64,000 nt of DNA from Sphaerolaimus hirsutus (lineage: Eukaryota > Nematoda > Chromadorea > Monhysterida > Sphaerolaimidae), in contig OZ038459.1 of NCBI GenBank assembly GCA_964036195.1, forward strand, positions 15,621,206 to 15,685,205, read 5' to 3'. A program made the translations under genes and the position numbers. The notes under the pieces were generated by a model. That model was not told the origin of the DNA. It did no database searches and was given only the letters and a program-made list of their open reading frames with translations. Shown here piece by piece: positions 1 to 11,277 of the stretch. Each line of letters starts with the position of its first letter. Positions within the stretch are counted from its first letter, which is position 1.

Positions 1-370
1 CAGGGTTAAGATAAAAATGGATTTCTTGGCAGAAATTACCATGCTATCCCATTGCTCTACAGCCACTGTATGACTATATGTAACATCACAAAGTAGTGCT
101 ACTTACGTGATAAACCTGTTTATCTTGACCCATAACGACGTACGTTCCTTAGACATGTAAACCCGCTGGACAAGTAGAACGCGGACATGTAGTGGCGTCG
201 TATTGCTAGAACAAGAAAACTGTTACTTGTTACTTTTCGACATTTTTCACTTTTACTTTTTGAAGTGATGATTAGTTACAAGTAAAGTAAAAAGCATGGC
301 GCCGGGTCTGCATGTCCAGCGGGTTTACATGTCCACGGGTACAGGGTCCACAACACCCTTAATCTTCCAG

Positions 371-3300
371 TCGCCCGACGGGGCGACCCGCTGGGCGAAC
401 TACGTGCGCGGCGCTCTAAGCAACTTCATGATCGCCGGCGGCCATCGGCGGCACGTGCCCGCATTCGAGGCGATCATCTTGTCCAACGTGCCCATGGGCG
501 CCGGCTTGGCCAGCAGCGCCGCGTTGGAAGTGGCCTTTTTCACTTTTCTGGAGGCGCTCACTGATATGGCCGTGCCGTGAGTTGGGTTTTGACGGGATGG
601 CGGGAGGCTTTTTTAAAACGGTTTTTTATAAAAAAATACAAGCAGCGAAGCCGTTTTTTTTTAAAGCTGCAGCCAGAAATTTTGGTGCTTACGCGCTAGT
701 CATTTTGCAATTTTTTTGCGTGCAAGCGCACAGTTTTACACACAAATTACCATTGCTGGTTCTTTTCATTTGTTTTGTGGCATTTTAGTGAAAAAGCTTC
801 CAGGGTAATGATACCAGTCAGTCCCGCAGCGCAGCCTTATAAAATGCCATAAAATGCGAAATGTCAATGTCATGTGAAAAGTCGTGTCAACTGTCGTATT
901 CACAGTAAAAATAAAGAAAATAATGACTAAATTATAAGAATAACATAGAAATAGCATATAAAACATCAATAAATAACCTATAACCCCCGCCCCCACACGG
1001 CAGTCCGCAAGAGAAGGCGCTGCTGTGCCAGAAGGCGGAGCACGAGTGGGCGGGCGTGCCGTGCGGCATCATGGACCAGGTGCCAGCCCCAGACTCTGTA
1101 AAACGCCCTGTAAAATGTCAAATGTCATGCAAAGTGTGAAAAGTCGTGGAAAATGCCCTGCAAAATGGCAACTCGGTTGCCATTTTGCAGAGCATTTTCC
1201 ACGTCTTTTGACACTTTGCATGACACTTGACATTTTCCAGCGCACTTTCCAGGGTCCTGGATAGCCGCCCAGTTCATCTGCTCCATGGGCTCATCCGGGC
1301 ACGCGCTGTTGATCGACTGCCGGTCGATGGGCTGCGAGATGGTGCCCCTCGGTGCCGACGTGTCCGTGCTGGTGACCGACTCGAACGTGAAGCACGAGCT
1401 GTCCGGCTCGGAGTACGGCGACCGGCGGGCCCAGTGCCTGGCGGCCGCGTCGGCCCTTGGCAAGCAGAGCCTTAGACAGTGCGATTTGGACGAGTTGAAT
1501 CGTTGGTGGTGGTTTTCGGGGTGTTTTTTTGGATCCGTTTGGATTTTTGGGGACTGTTTGTTTACGGAGCCCCGCGAGCGGGGGGGGGGGGCTCAGCCCC
1601 CTAACAATTTACCTACAGGGTAACGAAATTACGCCATTATAGTAGGCGCCACGCCATGGCTCATTGGCGTTTGCACTAACTTCATGAAACGCTAAATATA
1701 TAGGTAGGTATGTATGACAAATACAACGAACAGCTCACGGTTGTGTACAGTTAAACAAGTACGAGAATCAGTGGTGGTAAAATGCGCTAAAAATGTGCAA
1801 AATTTGGGGAGTTGTTTTGGATACCCCCCTGGATACGTGCTTGGTGTCATCGACTTCGATTTTTTGATCCTCACCTTTCTCGATACTATTTTTCGCAATT
1901 ATTTCTCAGAGAACGCCGACAAACTGGACGCGGTGAGCCTGCGGCGGGCGCGGCACGTTGTCACCGAAATAAGACGGACCCAATTGGCCGCCGACGCGCT
2001 CGCAAAGGGCGATTTCGCACAGTGCGGACAGCTGATGCGCGAAAGTCACGACTCGCTCAGGTTAGTGTACAGAATGGGACACTTTTCGGTTAGGCGTGCG
2101 TTTGGTTCTACACACTAGTTGACAATGACATCGTGTCAACTGGGTCGACTGGTTTCAATTCAGATTTTTGTTGATGGGCGCTTAACAATGTTGAAATGCA
2201 AATACCAATATAAATTTGAAATGTGTCTTTCGTTGGAAACAGAAAGGTGTCCTGCGATCCGTCGATAAAAGCTGAATTGACATGAAAAAGATCATACATA
2301 GTGTGTGCAGCGCTTTTTGGTACGTGCATCACTATCAAAGCTTTGGCCACCTTGAAAAAATCCTGCTGACCAGTGCTTTTGGACAAAATAAAAATATTTA
2401 AAGAGCTTCGAAAACGACAAACAAATAAACAACAAACCTTTCGAAACTACATTATCCACCAACAGGGGATAGGAAAGGGGGGGCTATCTACCCCGGAGAC
2501 AACCGCCAAGCTATCTACCCCGGAGACTAAATTTTGGGCTACTATCGCCTAACCCCCCCCCCCCCCAAATCGGCCAGCTATCTACCTATCTGGAGCGATT
2601 TTCGAGAAAAACGATCCCAATTTTCGCTCAAAATCGCTATTTTTCATACCCTTTTATGGATTGTCACCTCCAAAATCACTAGTTCATGCGTCTAACTGCC
2701 TATTTTCAGCTCTTTTTAGTAGTGTATGTGCTTATATACCAATTTTTCACCTTTAGCAATTTTTCTCCCTTTTCTTCCTGCTATGCCTATATATTGAACC
2801 CCCGCGAACCTCTCCCCCCCCCAAACCCGCCCCCCCCCCCAGAAAATTTCTCAGCTATCTATCCATCCGGAGATTTGCTATCTATGCGACCCCCAGTAGG
2901 GTCGAAATCTTGAAGACCCCTGTCCACCCAGCCCAAGCCCAACTCGGCCCACTCGCAGAGACGACTTTGAGGTGTCCTGCTCGGAGCTGGACGAGTTGGT
3001 GCGGCTGACGGACGGGTGCGACGGGTGCCACGGGTCGCGCATGACCGGCGGCGGCTTCGGCGGCTGCATCGTGTCCCTGTGCGCCACCGGCAAGGTCGAC
3101 CACGTGAAGGCCGTCATTCAGGTGGGTGTTGGGTTGAGGTTGCGGTTTGCACGGCCTAAAGTAGTTGACAAGGGGGAACTCCCCCTCTGCAAGTAGGGTT
3201 CAAACGGGATTGACTTTTCGGGATCGGGATCGGGATTCACTTTTGAGATTTCGGGATCGGGATCGGGATTGGGGTTTCGGGATCGGGATCGGGATCGGGA

Positions 3301-3912
3301 TTGGTTTTTTGAGATTTCGGGATCGGGATTGGCCGGGATTGGGATCACGGGATCGGGATCGGGATCCCGTTTGAACCCTATCTGCAAGTAAGGTACGCTC
3401 GCTCTACAAGTAGTGGCGGGCTGCAGGTAATTAAATATGACCGCGCTGCAAGTGAGCTCGCCCTGCAAGTATGAAACCCCAGCTAGCATTGAAAGATGGG
3501 TGATTTTGAGAAAATATGATTTCAGAAAATTTGTCAAAATGAAAATATAATCAAATTTATCACACGCATAGCAGGATTATTATTGAAAGAAAAAATCAGG
3601 ATCTTTATATTATTTAAATATCAGAAATTATCAAAAAATCTTATATTTAATTACATTTTATTTATATTTTCTTATATTTTCTCTGGATTTTTTTAGATGG
3701 ATTATATTTTGTTTTAAGTGGTTTTCTGTGATGACTTATATTTTTGTTTTGAGTAATTTTCTTTTCTCAATATCACCAATTGTTTCACGTATTGGTTCGC
3801 TGGTTTCCGATTGTTATATTTATTTCTACAGGAAAACTACAAGGGCACCGCAACGTTTTACGAGTGCCGTCCGGTTGACGGCGCGTATTCGGTAGTTTTT
3901 CACAAAAAATGA
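371..3912 (+). CDS. Galk: Galactokinase, C-terminal six exons (5' end outside window)
   Basis: Galactokinase phosphorylates galactose in the cytosol, the entry step of the Leloir pathway. Phase-consistent exons: 371-576, 1004-1079, 1273-1501, 1910-2060, 2959-3121 and 3832-3912 (TGA at 3910). Exon 1 carries the GHMP-kinase ATP loop ([17 protein letters not shown]). Exon 2 has the family segment [15 protein letters not shown], with the catalytic-base Asp. Exon 3 has [10 protein letters not shown]; exon 4 has RARHVVTEI and MRESHDSLR; exon 5 has the third motif [12 protein letters not shown]; exon 6 is a short tail ending FHKK. The start at 371 is the acceptor cttccag/TCG; N-terminal exons lie upstream of the window. 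AATAAA follows near 3950. Intron 2 (1080-1272) is an introner-like foldback, and intron 3 uses the donor GTTGGT. The family match is very clear; exact ends are inferred from splice consensus. Confidence 0.95.
1080..1272 (+). mobile_element. Introner-like element, family 1, forming galactokinase intron 2
   Basis: The whole 193-bp intron is a foldback. It starts GTGCCAGCCCCAGACTCTG, ends in CAGGGTCCTGG plus GCCGCCCAG, and its centre pairs (GGCAAC/GTTGCC, AAAATGCCCTGCAAAATGG and its complement). The same terminal sequence bounds introns in three other gene models here. The CCAG just before the intron is repeated as its last four bases, consistent with a short target duplication that supplies the AG acceptor. 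Confidence 0.75.
2460..2960 (+). other. Galactokinase intron 4 with CTATCTACC-type repeat
   Basis: No coding content. The stretch carries repeated GCTATCTAYCC / CCGGAGA modules separated by C-rich runs, a pattern echoed at about 19520-19680. It ends at the exon 5 acceptor. Confidence 0.4.
3195..3380. mobile_element. TIR element filled with GGGATC/GGGATT repeats, TA target site
   Basis: The element lies in galactokinase intron 5. Perfect 16-bp terminal repeats (AGGGTTCAAACGGGAT and its complement) enclose a run of GGGATC and GGGATT hexamers with two spacers. TA occurs at both outer edges, fitting a Tc1/mariner-like non-autonomous element. It is itself flanked by CTGCAAGTA-type repeats. Confidence 0.65.
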
Positions 3913-5417
3913 TCTGACATTGATGTCATTATTTTACATAGTATACCGAAATAAATATTTACATTTAGCGTTTTAGCTTACATGTACACTCGGCAGACAT
4001 CACACTTATCTGGAAACCTACCATAACCCATCTGTATAATGAACCTAAAATTATACAGTTTTTTTATCATAATATTTCGTTTTTACAATGAAATAATAAT
4101 TACGAAATTTATCACAAAATGTTATTCATCAAATTATGGTAGAATTCTGCGCATACTTAGCGGTCCGCCGAGTATACATCTCTTTAAATCCAGCCTAGAT
4201 TTTCCATTTCCTTTTGGACGAGCACTGCTGTCGATTTTTTGGACTTCTATTGTCGCACTGATTCATTGCTATGCCTTTTTAACTGCATCTGACCGTATTT
4301 CTGAGTGACCTGGCGATTGACACGATCTATGTGCTATTTATCAATGCATTTCACTGTCGCCAGTAATCCAGAGTTGTTAAAAGTACTGAACTTTTTTCAA
4401 AGTACGTAAACGTATTTACTCAGTACTTTATTATACGCATTTTTCGAGTAAACGTAAATACGTTTTGACAACTATGCAGTAGTCACAGAGTTACGTATGA
4501 ATTTTGTTGTTGGGGTTGACTGCGTGTAAAGTTCGGTTGGGCGCTGTTCGTGGGGGTTGTCATTCCGCGATGATTTCCAAAATGCCTTTTACGTTAGAAA
4601 AAGTTTTTGAAAAACGTTAAACGGCTTCCAACCCTACCTATTCCATAATTTACTGGACCAACTAGGGATCGAAAAATCCATTTTTCGAACTGCTTGATTT
4701 TTAAAATTAAAATTTCATTTTTTTAATGTCTAAAAGTGGGACATTAATAAATACATGGACTAATAAATGAGGTGGGGATTTCTAAAAGTCGATAACTCCA
4801 AAATTCAGAACATTGAGCATGAAACGGTATCTAGTTCCGGTCATGCATCTTTTTCACCACTTTCCAAGTTATTTCACCTTCACATGTCGCTTTTTAAACT
4901 GTCACAATTTGACTCATTTTGAATTGCTCCCTGACGCACCAAAATTGGCAATATGCCGAGTGAACCTTCACAAAAAATTTAAACAATCAAGTGCCATCCC
5001 TAGGACTACTAATTATTTATTCGTTTCTGTCAATTTCGCAAGACTTTTTGTTGGGGAAAATATTTTCAATTGTCATTTTTATTGTATAAATACCACTCAT
5101 TCTCTTTATAAATATCATTTCTACTGTCGGTGCTTTTTGTGCCTATTTGCGTTTTGCATACAATTGTCTGATTTTGTGGAAAACAGTTCGTATAGTAAAA
5201 TTTTAAGAACTTGCGAAATTACTCCCGCGGCAAAACTTTACTTTCCATGCAAATAGACATCCGTAGATCACGCAATCACACGCCAACATTTCAACATCGG
5301 CCGGAAAATATTCTGGCCACAAAAATTGCAATTAGACATCCGTAGATCACTCGCATACACACACGATGAATCCATACCCAACTTCAAAAAGCCGGGAACG
5401 ATAAATTAATTCGCGAA
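3913..5417. other. Intergenic, AT-rich; one small hAT-like element
   Basis: Region between the galactokinase stop and the end of the convergent gene B. No coding sequence with supporting features was seen. It contains the small foldback at 4369-4476 and duplicated CATCCGTAGATCAC words near 5265 and 5335. Confidence 0.5.
4369..4476. mobile_element. Small hAT-like MITE (CAGAGTTGTTAAAA ends)
   Basis: Ends are CAGAGTTGTTAAAAGTACT and its imperfect complement ACGTTTTGACAACTATG. The flanks CAGTAATC and CAGTAGTC match at 7 of 8 bases, fitting an 8-bp target duplication. Longer relatives lie at 17408-17912 and 21719-22220. Confidence 0.6.
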
Positions 5418-8400
5418 TCACGATTTCCCCGCTAAACTGTCTAGCATGGCCTGGGGGCAGTCCCAAGCCCTGCAAAGTGTTAGTAGAGTGTCAAATGTCA
5501 TTTAAAATGTCGTGCAACGTGTCAAATGTAAAGTAATATGTCAATTGTCATGCAAAGTCCAGTAATAAAATCTTTAATTTATTCGTTTCCATTGACATCG
5601 TCCATGACATTTGGCACCCTACTTCACACTTGACAGGGCTCGGCACTGCCACCAGTATATCGATGGGTGGCGAGTGCGCGATGGTCGCGTGCTTGCCCAC
5701 GTCGCCTTTGGTGCCCATGTTGGCGTCGTTGCTGGTGCCCTGCTGTGCGCTCGTGCTGGGGTGCGCCGGTGCCCCGGCCGCGCCGCTGTGGGTGCTGGGC
5801 GCCTGTGTTTGAGAGTGCTTGGGTCGGGTCGGGTGAAACGCGCAATTTGTAGGGTTGTTGGACTAGATTGGGTTTTATTGGCAGTTGGCGCTGATTTGTA
5901 AGTTTTCTATTTGTTTTTCACTTCGTCGATTTGTTGGCTGTCACTCATGGGCGGCGTAAGTGCTTGTACGCTTGTGAATGTCACAAGCGGAATTTTTAGT
6001 GTCACAAGCAGAAATTTCACTGTCACATTGTGACATTCACAAGCGTGTATTGTACAAATGAGAGTGAAAGCTCAAAATTAGCCAAAAATTGCTTAAATTG
6101 TCTCCATTTTGCCAGTTTTCACCTTTATAATCACTATTTTCATCTATATACATGGTTATATATCTATTTTTAGCCAATATTTGTTATGGGCGTGCACTGA
6201 TACGCACACGTGCCCGATACGCACATATGCCCGTTTTTTTCACTTGACACTTTTTCAAGTGATTTTCAGATAAATATGAGTGAAGTGAAAAAGTTTACTA
6301 ATGTCATTGCGCAACTTTTTTTCACTTTACTCATATCTGAAAATCACTTGAAAAAGTGTCAAGTGAAAAAAACGGGCATATGTGCGTATCGGGCACGTGT
6401 GCGTATCAGTGCACGCCCGTTGACGAGCCGACGAACGACGTTCAAACGCAAGCTTTGAATTGGGATCGGAACCAGTTGACATTTGGTGTCGGTGTCAACT
6501 AGCGTGTGTGGGCCCAATGTCACAAGCGCAAATTGGGACCTTGCGCCGCCTGTCACTGGTTTCCTGCGACTGCCTGCCCTTTCTAATCAATTCCAATGCT
6601 CAAGCGAAAAGATGTATCATTTGGATTGGAGGGATTCTGAGTTGCAGATATCCCCTTCACTGGGGATTCGATATTTTACCTGTCACTTGACCAACAATTG
6701 AAAATAGGTCAACAATTGAAAACGCGCCTCCTGGGGCCAGTTCCGCAAATTGAGAAGGAAATTGGCAAAAGCAATAGGGAAATTACTTTTTTTTACTTCG
6801 CTTTTGCCAATTCACTTGCCATTTCACTTCGCCAATTTCTTCCGTTTGCCAATTTCTTCTTAATTCACTTCGCATTTGCCATTTTACGTCTCACTTCTCA
6901 ATGTGCGGAACTGGCACCTGACTTGCCAATTCCGCTGCATCCTCAGCAGCGTCAATTTCATCCGCCCCGCCGTTATTCCCGCCGCCATTGCGGCGCCCAT
7001 TTATGGCGCCATTTTCCGCACTGGCGGACTTTTTTCTCGCGCCAGCGCCATTTTTGCCATATGCATGTTTTTTGGCGCCAGCGCCATGGTTGCCATTGTT
7101 GGTGTTATTGTTGGAACGCGTGAAGTATTTCGGCCGGTAGCAAGCCCCGCCCCCTCGGCCTACGTTTGTTTCGAGGGGTATTTTTTCATGCTCATTTATT
7201 GCTGTTTTATGCCGTGCCATGGCGAGAAACGTACGGAATTCGGCAGATGGGAGTCGCTGTCCATCGGTGACCATCCACTTTGAGCCCTTGTAGCTAGTCT
7301 GCGTTGACGCGCGTTCCAGCGTTTATTTTTGTTATGGACGTTCACAAATCTAGAAACCTGGTGCTGGTTCCGCAAATTGAGAAGTGAGAAGTAAAATGGC
7401 AAGGCGAAGTGAATTGAGAAGAAAATTGGCAAAAGCTAAGTGTAATGGCAAGCAAATTGGCAAAAGCTAAGTAAAACAAGAAGTAATTTCCCTTCGCTTT
7501 TGCCAATATCCTTCTCAATTCACTTCGCATTTGCCATTTTACTTCTCAATTTGCGGAACTGGCAACTGCATTCACTCAACTGAACTCCAACAAACCAACA
7601 TGGTAATTAGTGTTCCTATAGGTGCTGCTGACGCACTGCAGTCGATTAGCGTAGAATCCGCCGTCAGGGCAATCTCTGCCGTCGTGAAAGCCATCCGTGT
7701 ATTGGCTGTCCTGGGCGGCCGGCTCGCACGAGCACCACCAGGGGGCAGTCCCAGACTCTGTAAAGTGTAAAGTAAAGTGTCAAATGTCATGTAAAATGTA
7801 AATCAAACCAAAAAGATTTTTTAGACCCCTTTTACACTTTAAAGTTCAATAAGTCAAGTAAAAATTTCCATCTTCATTAGATAAAATGGCCAAGTATACA
7901 TACAATCTAGGCGTATTTGCATGTCAAATTGCAGATGAATCGTGCTTGTTCAAGAGTTATAGACGTTTGGAAAAAAATTGTGATTGTCGGAGCCCACAGA
8001 TGGCAACAACGGCTTAAAAATTTCAAACGGCTATAACTCTTGAATGACATGCACCATTTATCTGCAATTTGGCATGCATGTACGCCTAGGTGGTATGTAT
8101 ACTTGGCAATTTTATCTTATGAATGTGGAAGCTTTTACTTGAATTATTGAACTTTTTCATGTTGTCGGAGTCACCACAGAAAACGAGGTGTAAAAGGGGC
8201 CTTACTGAACTTTGCATGACAATTGACACTTTACATGACATTTTACATGACATTTAACACTTTACTTTTCATATTACAGGGTTTGGGATTGGCACCAGCT
8301 GTTAGCGTGGCACTGCTGCGTGCCGTTGCAATTTTTTGCCGCGCCAAAATTTTTGCCGCCCGGATTCCCGTGCCACACCTGTTGATCGTGAACGCAGTCG

Positions 8401-10983
8401 CCTGAAAGTGGTTCTCAGGGTTGGATGGGCGATTTTATACCGTTTTCCCGCACTGTGGTTGAGTTTTCACAGTGTTGGCACGTGTGTCAACTGGTCTGTC
8501 AACCCGGATTTCGGCTTCACGTGTCGCAGAGCGGTCATCCAAATGCACATGCGGCATGTTGAAAAATTACTGCAAGTGCATTGGAATATCGCTCTGCGAC
8601 ACGTGAATCCGGAATCTAAAAAATACACTGAGAAATCAAGAGTTTGCTTGAGCAGACCATAGAAGCTCTTTGAGCGGCCATTTGCAGTTGCGGTGGAGAA
8701 TGTCTGATTAGTATCACTCTTGGCAGCGTGCCATCCTTGCTGGTGACACCCTCTGCCCGGCGATCGTTTATCTGCGAGCCATAGTCAAGGTCGTAATCGA
8801 ACATTCTCCACAATTAGCGTTGAAAATTTCACGGGATATTTTTTTATATATCAGAATATGTCAAAAAATCTTGAATTTATTTATATTTTCTCCAGAGAGA
8901 TTTAACTTTATCTTATTCACGAGAAAAAATGTATAAAAAATCTAATTTATATTTCTTATATTTTCTCTGCATTTTTCCAGAGAGATTTCATTATATTTTC
9001 TTTTATAAAAGAAATTTTCGGAGATAATATAAAATTATAAAAAATTTTTCCTCAAAATCACCCATTCTTCAATCCTACTACAACCCCCCCCCCCCCACCC
9101 AAAAAAACCCCCCAAACCAAACACACTGAATCCCCTAAAGTGCGCGCCGCCGGTGCGAGTGCCTGCGGCGGAATTCAGATTGCCGTTGCACACAACCGGC
9201 TGAGGCGTGCGGCAGCACCAGCCCTGCTGCACCTCGGAGGAACGAGTCGACTTTACATCGGCTAGATCGACGTCCGGGTCGACTGGATCGACCATGCCTG
9301 ATGGTGTTTATTGACGGCATTTCCTCGCATTACCCCCAGGGGTTTATTTTTTCAAAGTGCAAATGTTGGGGGGGTTACTCGAGGGAGGGGGTATTTAAAG
9401 GAGATACGGTATTTATTTAGATTTTTAGTTTCTGAATAATTTTGTGGTACGATTGTTTGTTCGATAGTTGACACATATTTGTCAACTGGTCGGTATCAAC
9501 TCAGATTTTTGCTTCAGATGTCGCAGAGCCAATGCCAACTCCAATGCACTCGCCGTAATATTTATTTTTCATTGTTTTCGCATGTGCATTTGGAGATCGC
9601 TCTGCGACACGTGATGCCGAAATCTGAGCTGACACAGTTGACCAGTGTCAACTAGTGTGCGCGCCGCCTATAGATTCGACCGCAAACTGAAATCAGCAGA
9701 CACAGCCACTTCTGCTTCCTACGCACCATCTCGCCTCCTCCAACCAAAATTTATAACATCGAAAATCACTTGACTCACACTCAAAATCCCGCCTCTCATC
9801 TGGCAACTGGTCCAGCGGGTCACGCTCGCTGCAGTCGGCCTCCTCGCTCGGCTCCAGGTCGGTCAAGCGGCGGCTGTCGGCGCTGTTCAACGCAGACTGG
9901 CTGAGTGCGTCGTTTTCGGCCGCGTCAACGTGTCGCCGGGGGTGACCGCACCTGGGGTGGGATTAAATTGACGAGACATTTCTTGTGGGGCTGCAAGATT
10001 GAAGCGGGAGTTTTTCTGTAATTCCGGTCTGCAGCTGAGGTATGGCTTCACAAACTCAGGGCTTGCGACATTTCTCTGCTTATGCAGTCAGTGTAAATAA
10101 ATATACCGTATTTGCTTTTAAACCGTATTTCTTCTAATAGAAATGCGCCCTTCTATTTTTTCGTCAACCTTTTTTACCCGCACTTCTATTGAAGACGCCC
10201 TTCTATTTAATTCGTGGCCCTAATAAAGTCGAAAAAGTGTATCTTCTATTGGAGACGTCCTTCTATTGAAGACCCGCCCTTCTATTAGAAGAAATACGGT
10301 AATCCCCCTTGAATAATTTCCACTATCGAATAATTGCCCCTGTTAGACTAATGTGGAAACAATAACCCCCATGAATAATTCCCCCCTTAATGCATATGAT
10401 CAATTTGTTTCGACGAGGTAATAATCACCCTTGAATAATTCCTCGTCGAATAGTTCCCCCTCAAAAAATTCTGGCGCAATAATAATTCCCCAAAGGAATT
10501 ATTCGAGCAAATACGGTAAATAAAACCTGTTGGTCGCGCAGCAGCACGTCTGCTTGTCGCCGCCGGGCGCGTAGTGCAACTTCGGCTTGGAGCACGGCTG
10601 CGCGGCGCAGTTCGCGTCCGCGTCAGTGGCCAGCGGCGCCAGTAATTCGCGCAGCTCGCTGCAGGTGCAATGGGGTTTGTAGGGGAGGGGGATGAACTTT
10701 GTGCATGAATTTTGGTAGGCTCTGCGATTGTTCCCGCATACGGCGAACCTTTCTTGATTTTTCCTTTCGAAGCACTCTTTCTTTTTCAGAGAAAACGTGA
10801 ACATAATCACTCGGTACTCGAGTAAACGTAAATACGTTTTAACAACCATTATATATTCAGGAAAGCGAACGCACCCAAGCTCGGCCGGTGTAATTCCATT
10901 GGTGTGCCAGACGAAATCGCCACCGGGCAGGCATTCGAACAGTTCACATTTTCCAGGCAGCCGGCCCTCGGCACGAACTGGGC
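5418..10983 (-). CDS. Gene B: cysteine-rich multi-exon protein with Kazal-like segment
   Basis: Not recognised as a named gene. Exons in minus order, phases agreeing except where stated: 10983-10875, 10763-10527, 9951-9779, 9297-9127, 8401-8296, 7738-7600, 7298-6918, 6730-6692, 5802-5653, 5450-5418 (TGA). Exon 2 has a Kazal/follistatin-like core (FAVCGNNRRAYQNSC) and a Cys cluster (KQTCCCATN). Exon 4 has GWCCRTPQPVVC, exon 5 QCHANS, and exon 6 WWCSCEPAAQ and DGRDCPDGGFYANRLQC. Exon 7 is Asn/Gly/Ala-rich, then acidic. The cysteines suggest a secreted protein, but no signal-peptide exon was found. Weak points are a TG acceptor before exon 6 and exon 8, which reads into TGA at 6685 unless the weak donor GTCAAG is used; if it is not used, exons 9-10 are a separate gene. 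Introns 5, 7 and 9 are introner-like. Confidence 0.6.
5451..5652 (-). mobile_element. Introner-like element, family 1, last intron of gene B
   Basis: A 202-bp intron running from GTGGCAGTGCCGAGCCCTG to GGCTTGGGACTGCCCCCAG on the minus strand. The two ends are inverted copies of each other. Exon sequence abuts both sides in phase 0. The left flank is CTG and the right flank is CAG. Confidence 0.7.
6188..6418. mobile_element. Near-perfect 231-bp foldback element
   Basis: The arms are about 110 bases each, beginning GGGCGTGCACTGATACGCAC, and are almost perfectly complementary out to GTGCACGCCC; the loop is short. The element lies between gene B exons 8 and 9. No coding capacity. Confidence 0.8.
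6731..6917 (-). mobile_element. Introner-like element, family 2, gene B intron 7
   Basis: A 187-bp intron whose ends are inverted copies: GTGCCAGTTCCGCACATTG at the donor and CAATTTGCGGAACTGGCCCCAG (22 bases: CAATTTGCGG then AACTGGCCCCAG) at the acceptor. CAG stands on both sides. A second copy of the family lies at 7362-7563 inside gene B intron 6. Confidence 0.75.
7362..7563 (-). mobile_element. Introner-like element, family 2, second copy within an intron
   Basis: On the minus strand it runs from CAG/TTGCCAGTTCCGCAAATTG to TTTGCGGAACCAGCAC/CAG, with CAG on both flanks and TTGCCATT/AATGGCAA arms. Here the first bases are TT, not GT, and the copy lies wholly inside gene B intron 6 (7599-7299), so it cannot be spliced by its own ends. 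Confidence 0.65.
7739..8295 (-). mobile_element. Introner-like element, family 1, with inner foldback; apparent GT-TG intron
   Basis: On the minus strand the intron begins GTGCCAATCCCAAACCCTG directly after codon bases TG, and the matching terminus is GAGTCTGGGACTGCCCCCTG. Inside is a second inverted repeat (about 7800-8210, arms with GGCCAAGTATACAT and ATGTATACTTGG). The terminal dinucleotide is TG rather than AG, and CTG stands on both flanks. Confidence 0.6.
8470..9660 (-). repeat. Two copies of a GTTGACAC / GTCGCAGAGC foldback around gene B exon 4
   Basis: Copies lie at about 8470-8605 and 9468-9655. Each pairs TTCACGTGTCGCAGAGC-like with GCTCTGCGACACGTG-like sequence, with GTTGACAC/GTGTCAAC at the ends. 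Related fragments appear at 2118-2170 and 6474-6505. The stretches 8606-9126 and 9298-9467 are otherwise AT-rich intron. Confidence 0.55.
10101..10518. mobile_element. Nested pair of ACCGTATTT-ended TIR elements
   Basis: The outer element starts ACCGTATTTGCTTTTAA near 10101 and ends GAGCAAATACGGTA at 10517. It is interrupted at about 10120-10303 by a second element with ends ACCGTATTTCTTCTAATAG and CTATTAGAAGAAATACGGTA. The inner one repeats a CCCTTCTATT module and the outer one repeats CTTGAATAATT. The right end is only nine bases from the gene B donor at 10526. Confidence 0.6.
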
Positions 10984-11277
10984 CTGCGGCGATGCCTTTC
11001 GTAAACCGAGGTGATACACCGGTATATTTTTTATATACCTATATATATACTCATAAAGTGTCAAATGTCATGTAAAACGTCAATTAAAATACCAGGTAAG
11101 TTAAAAAATTACTGAACTTTTGAAAACTTGACAAATTTCTGAGCATTTTATAAGACATTTGTCGTTTGACACTCGACTTCATACTTTTCAGGGTGCGGTA
11201 CTGCGGCTCGGACATCAGCAGGAGAATTTTCGTTTCCTATTTCAGTTGCCGGCAGCAAAATTCCCACCCTTTCTTTT
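10790..11277. other. Spacer between genes A and B, with half of a hAT-like element and a family 1 copy
   Basis: Bases 10790-10853 match one end of the CATAGTTGTTAAAACG family. Bases 11048-11205 carry family 1 arms (AAAGTGTCAAATGTCATG and its complement), ending near CAGGGTGCGGTACTGCGGC. Gene B exon 1 (10983-10875) lies between them. No upstream start exon for gene B was identified. Confidence 0.4.

Noticed and set aside
296-370. Galactokinase frame extended to the ATG at 296
   Set aside because: The segment belongs to a GGGTTTACATGTCC-type foldback and precedes a good acceptor at 370; galactokinase similarity begins after 371.
5611-5901. Plus-strand open frames over 5.6-5.9 kb
   Set aside because: They are antisense to a minus-strand exon bounded by good splice sites; the GC-rich composition opens all frames.
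8616-8813. Minus-strand exon with FDYDLDYGSQINDRR
   Set aside because: Reads well, but its phase fits neither the preceding nor the following gene B exon.
10875-10983. MAEL domain (ITPAELGCVRF) downstream of the HMG-box gene
   Set aside because: The match is short, the best donor cuts within it, and the next exon is Kazal-like. Not enough for a Maelstrom call.
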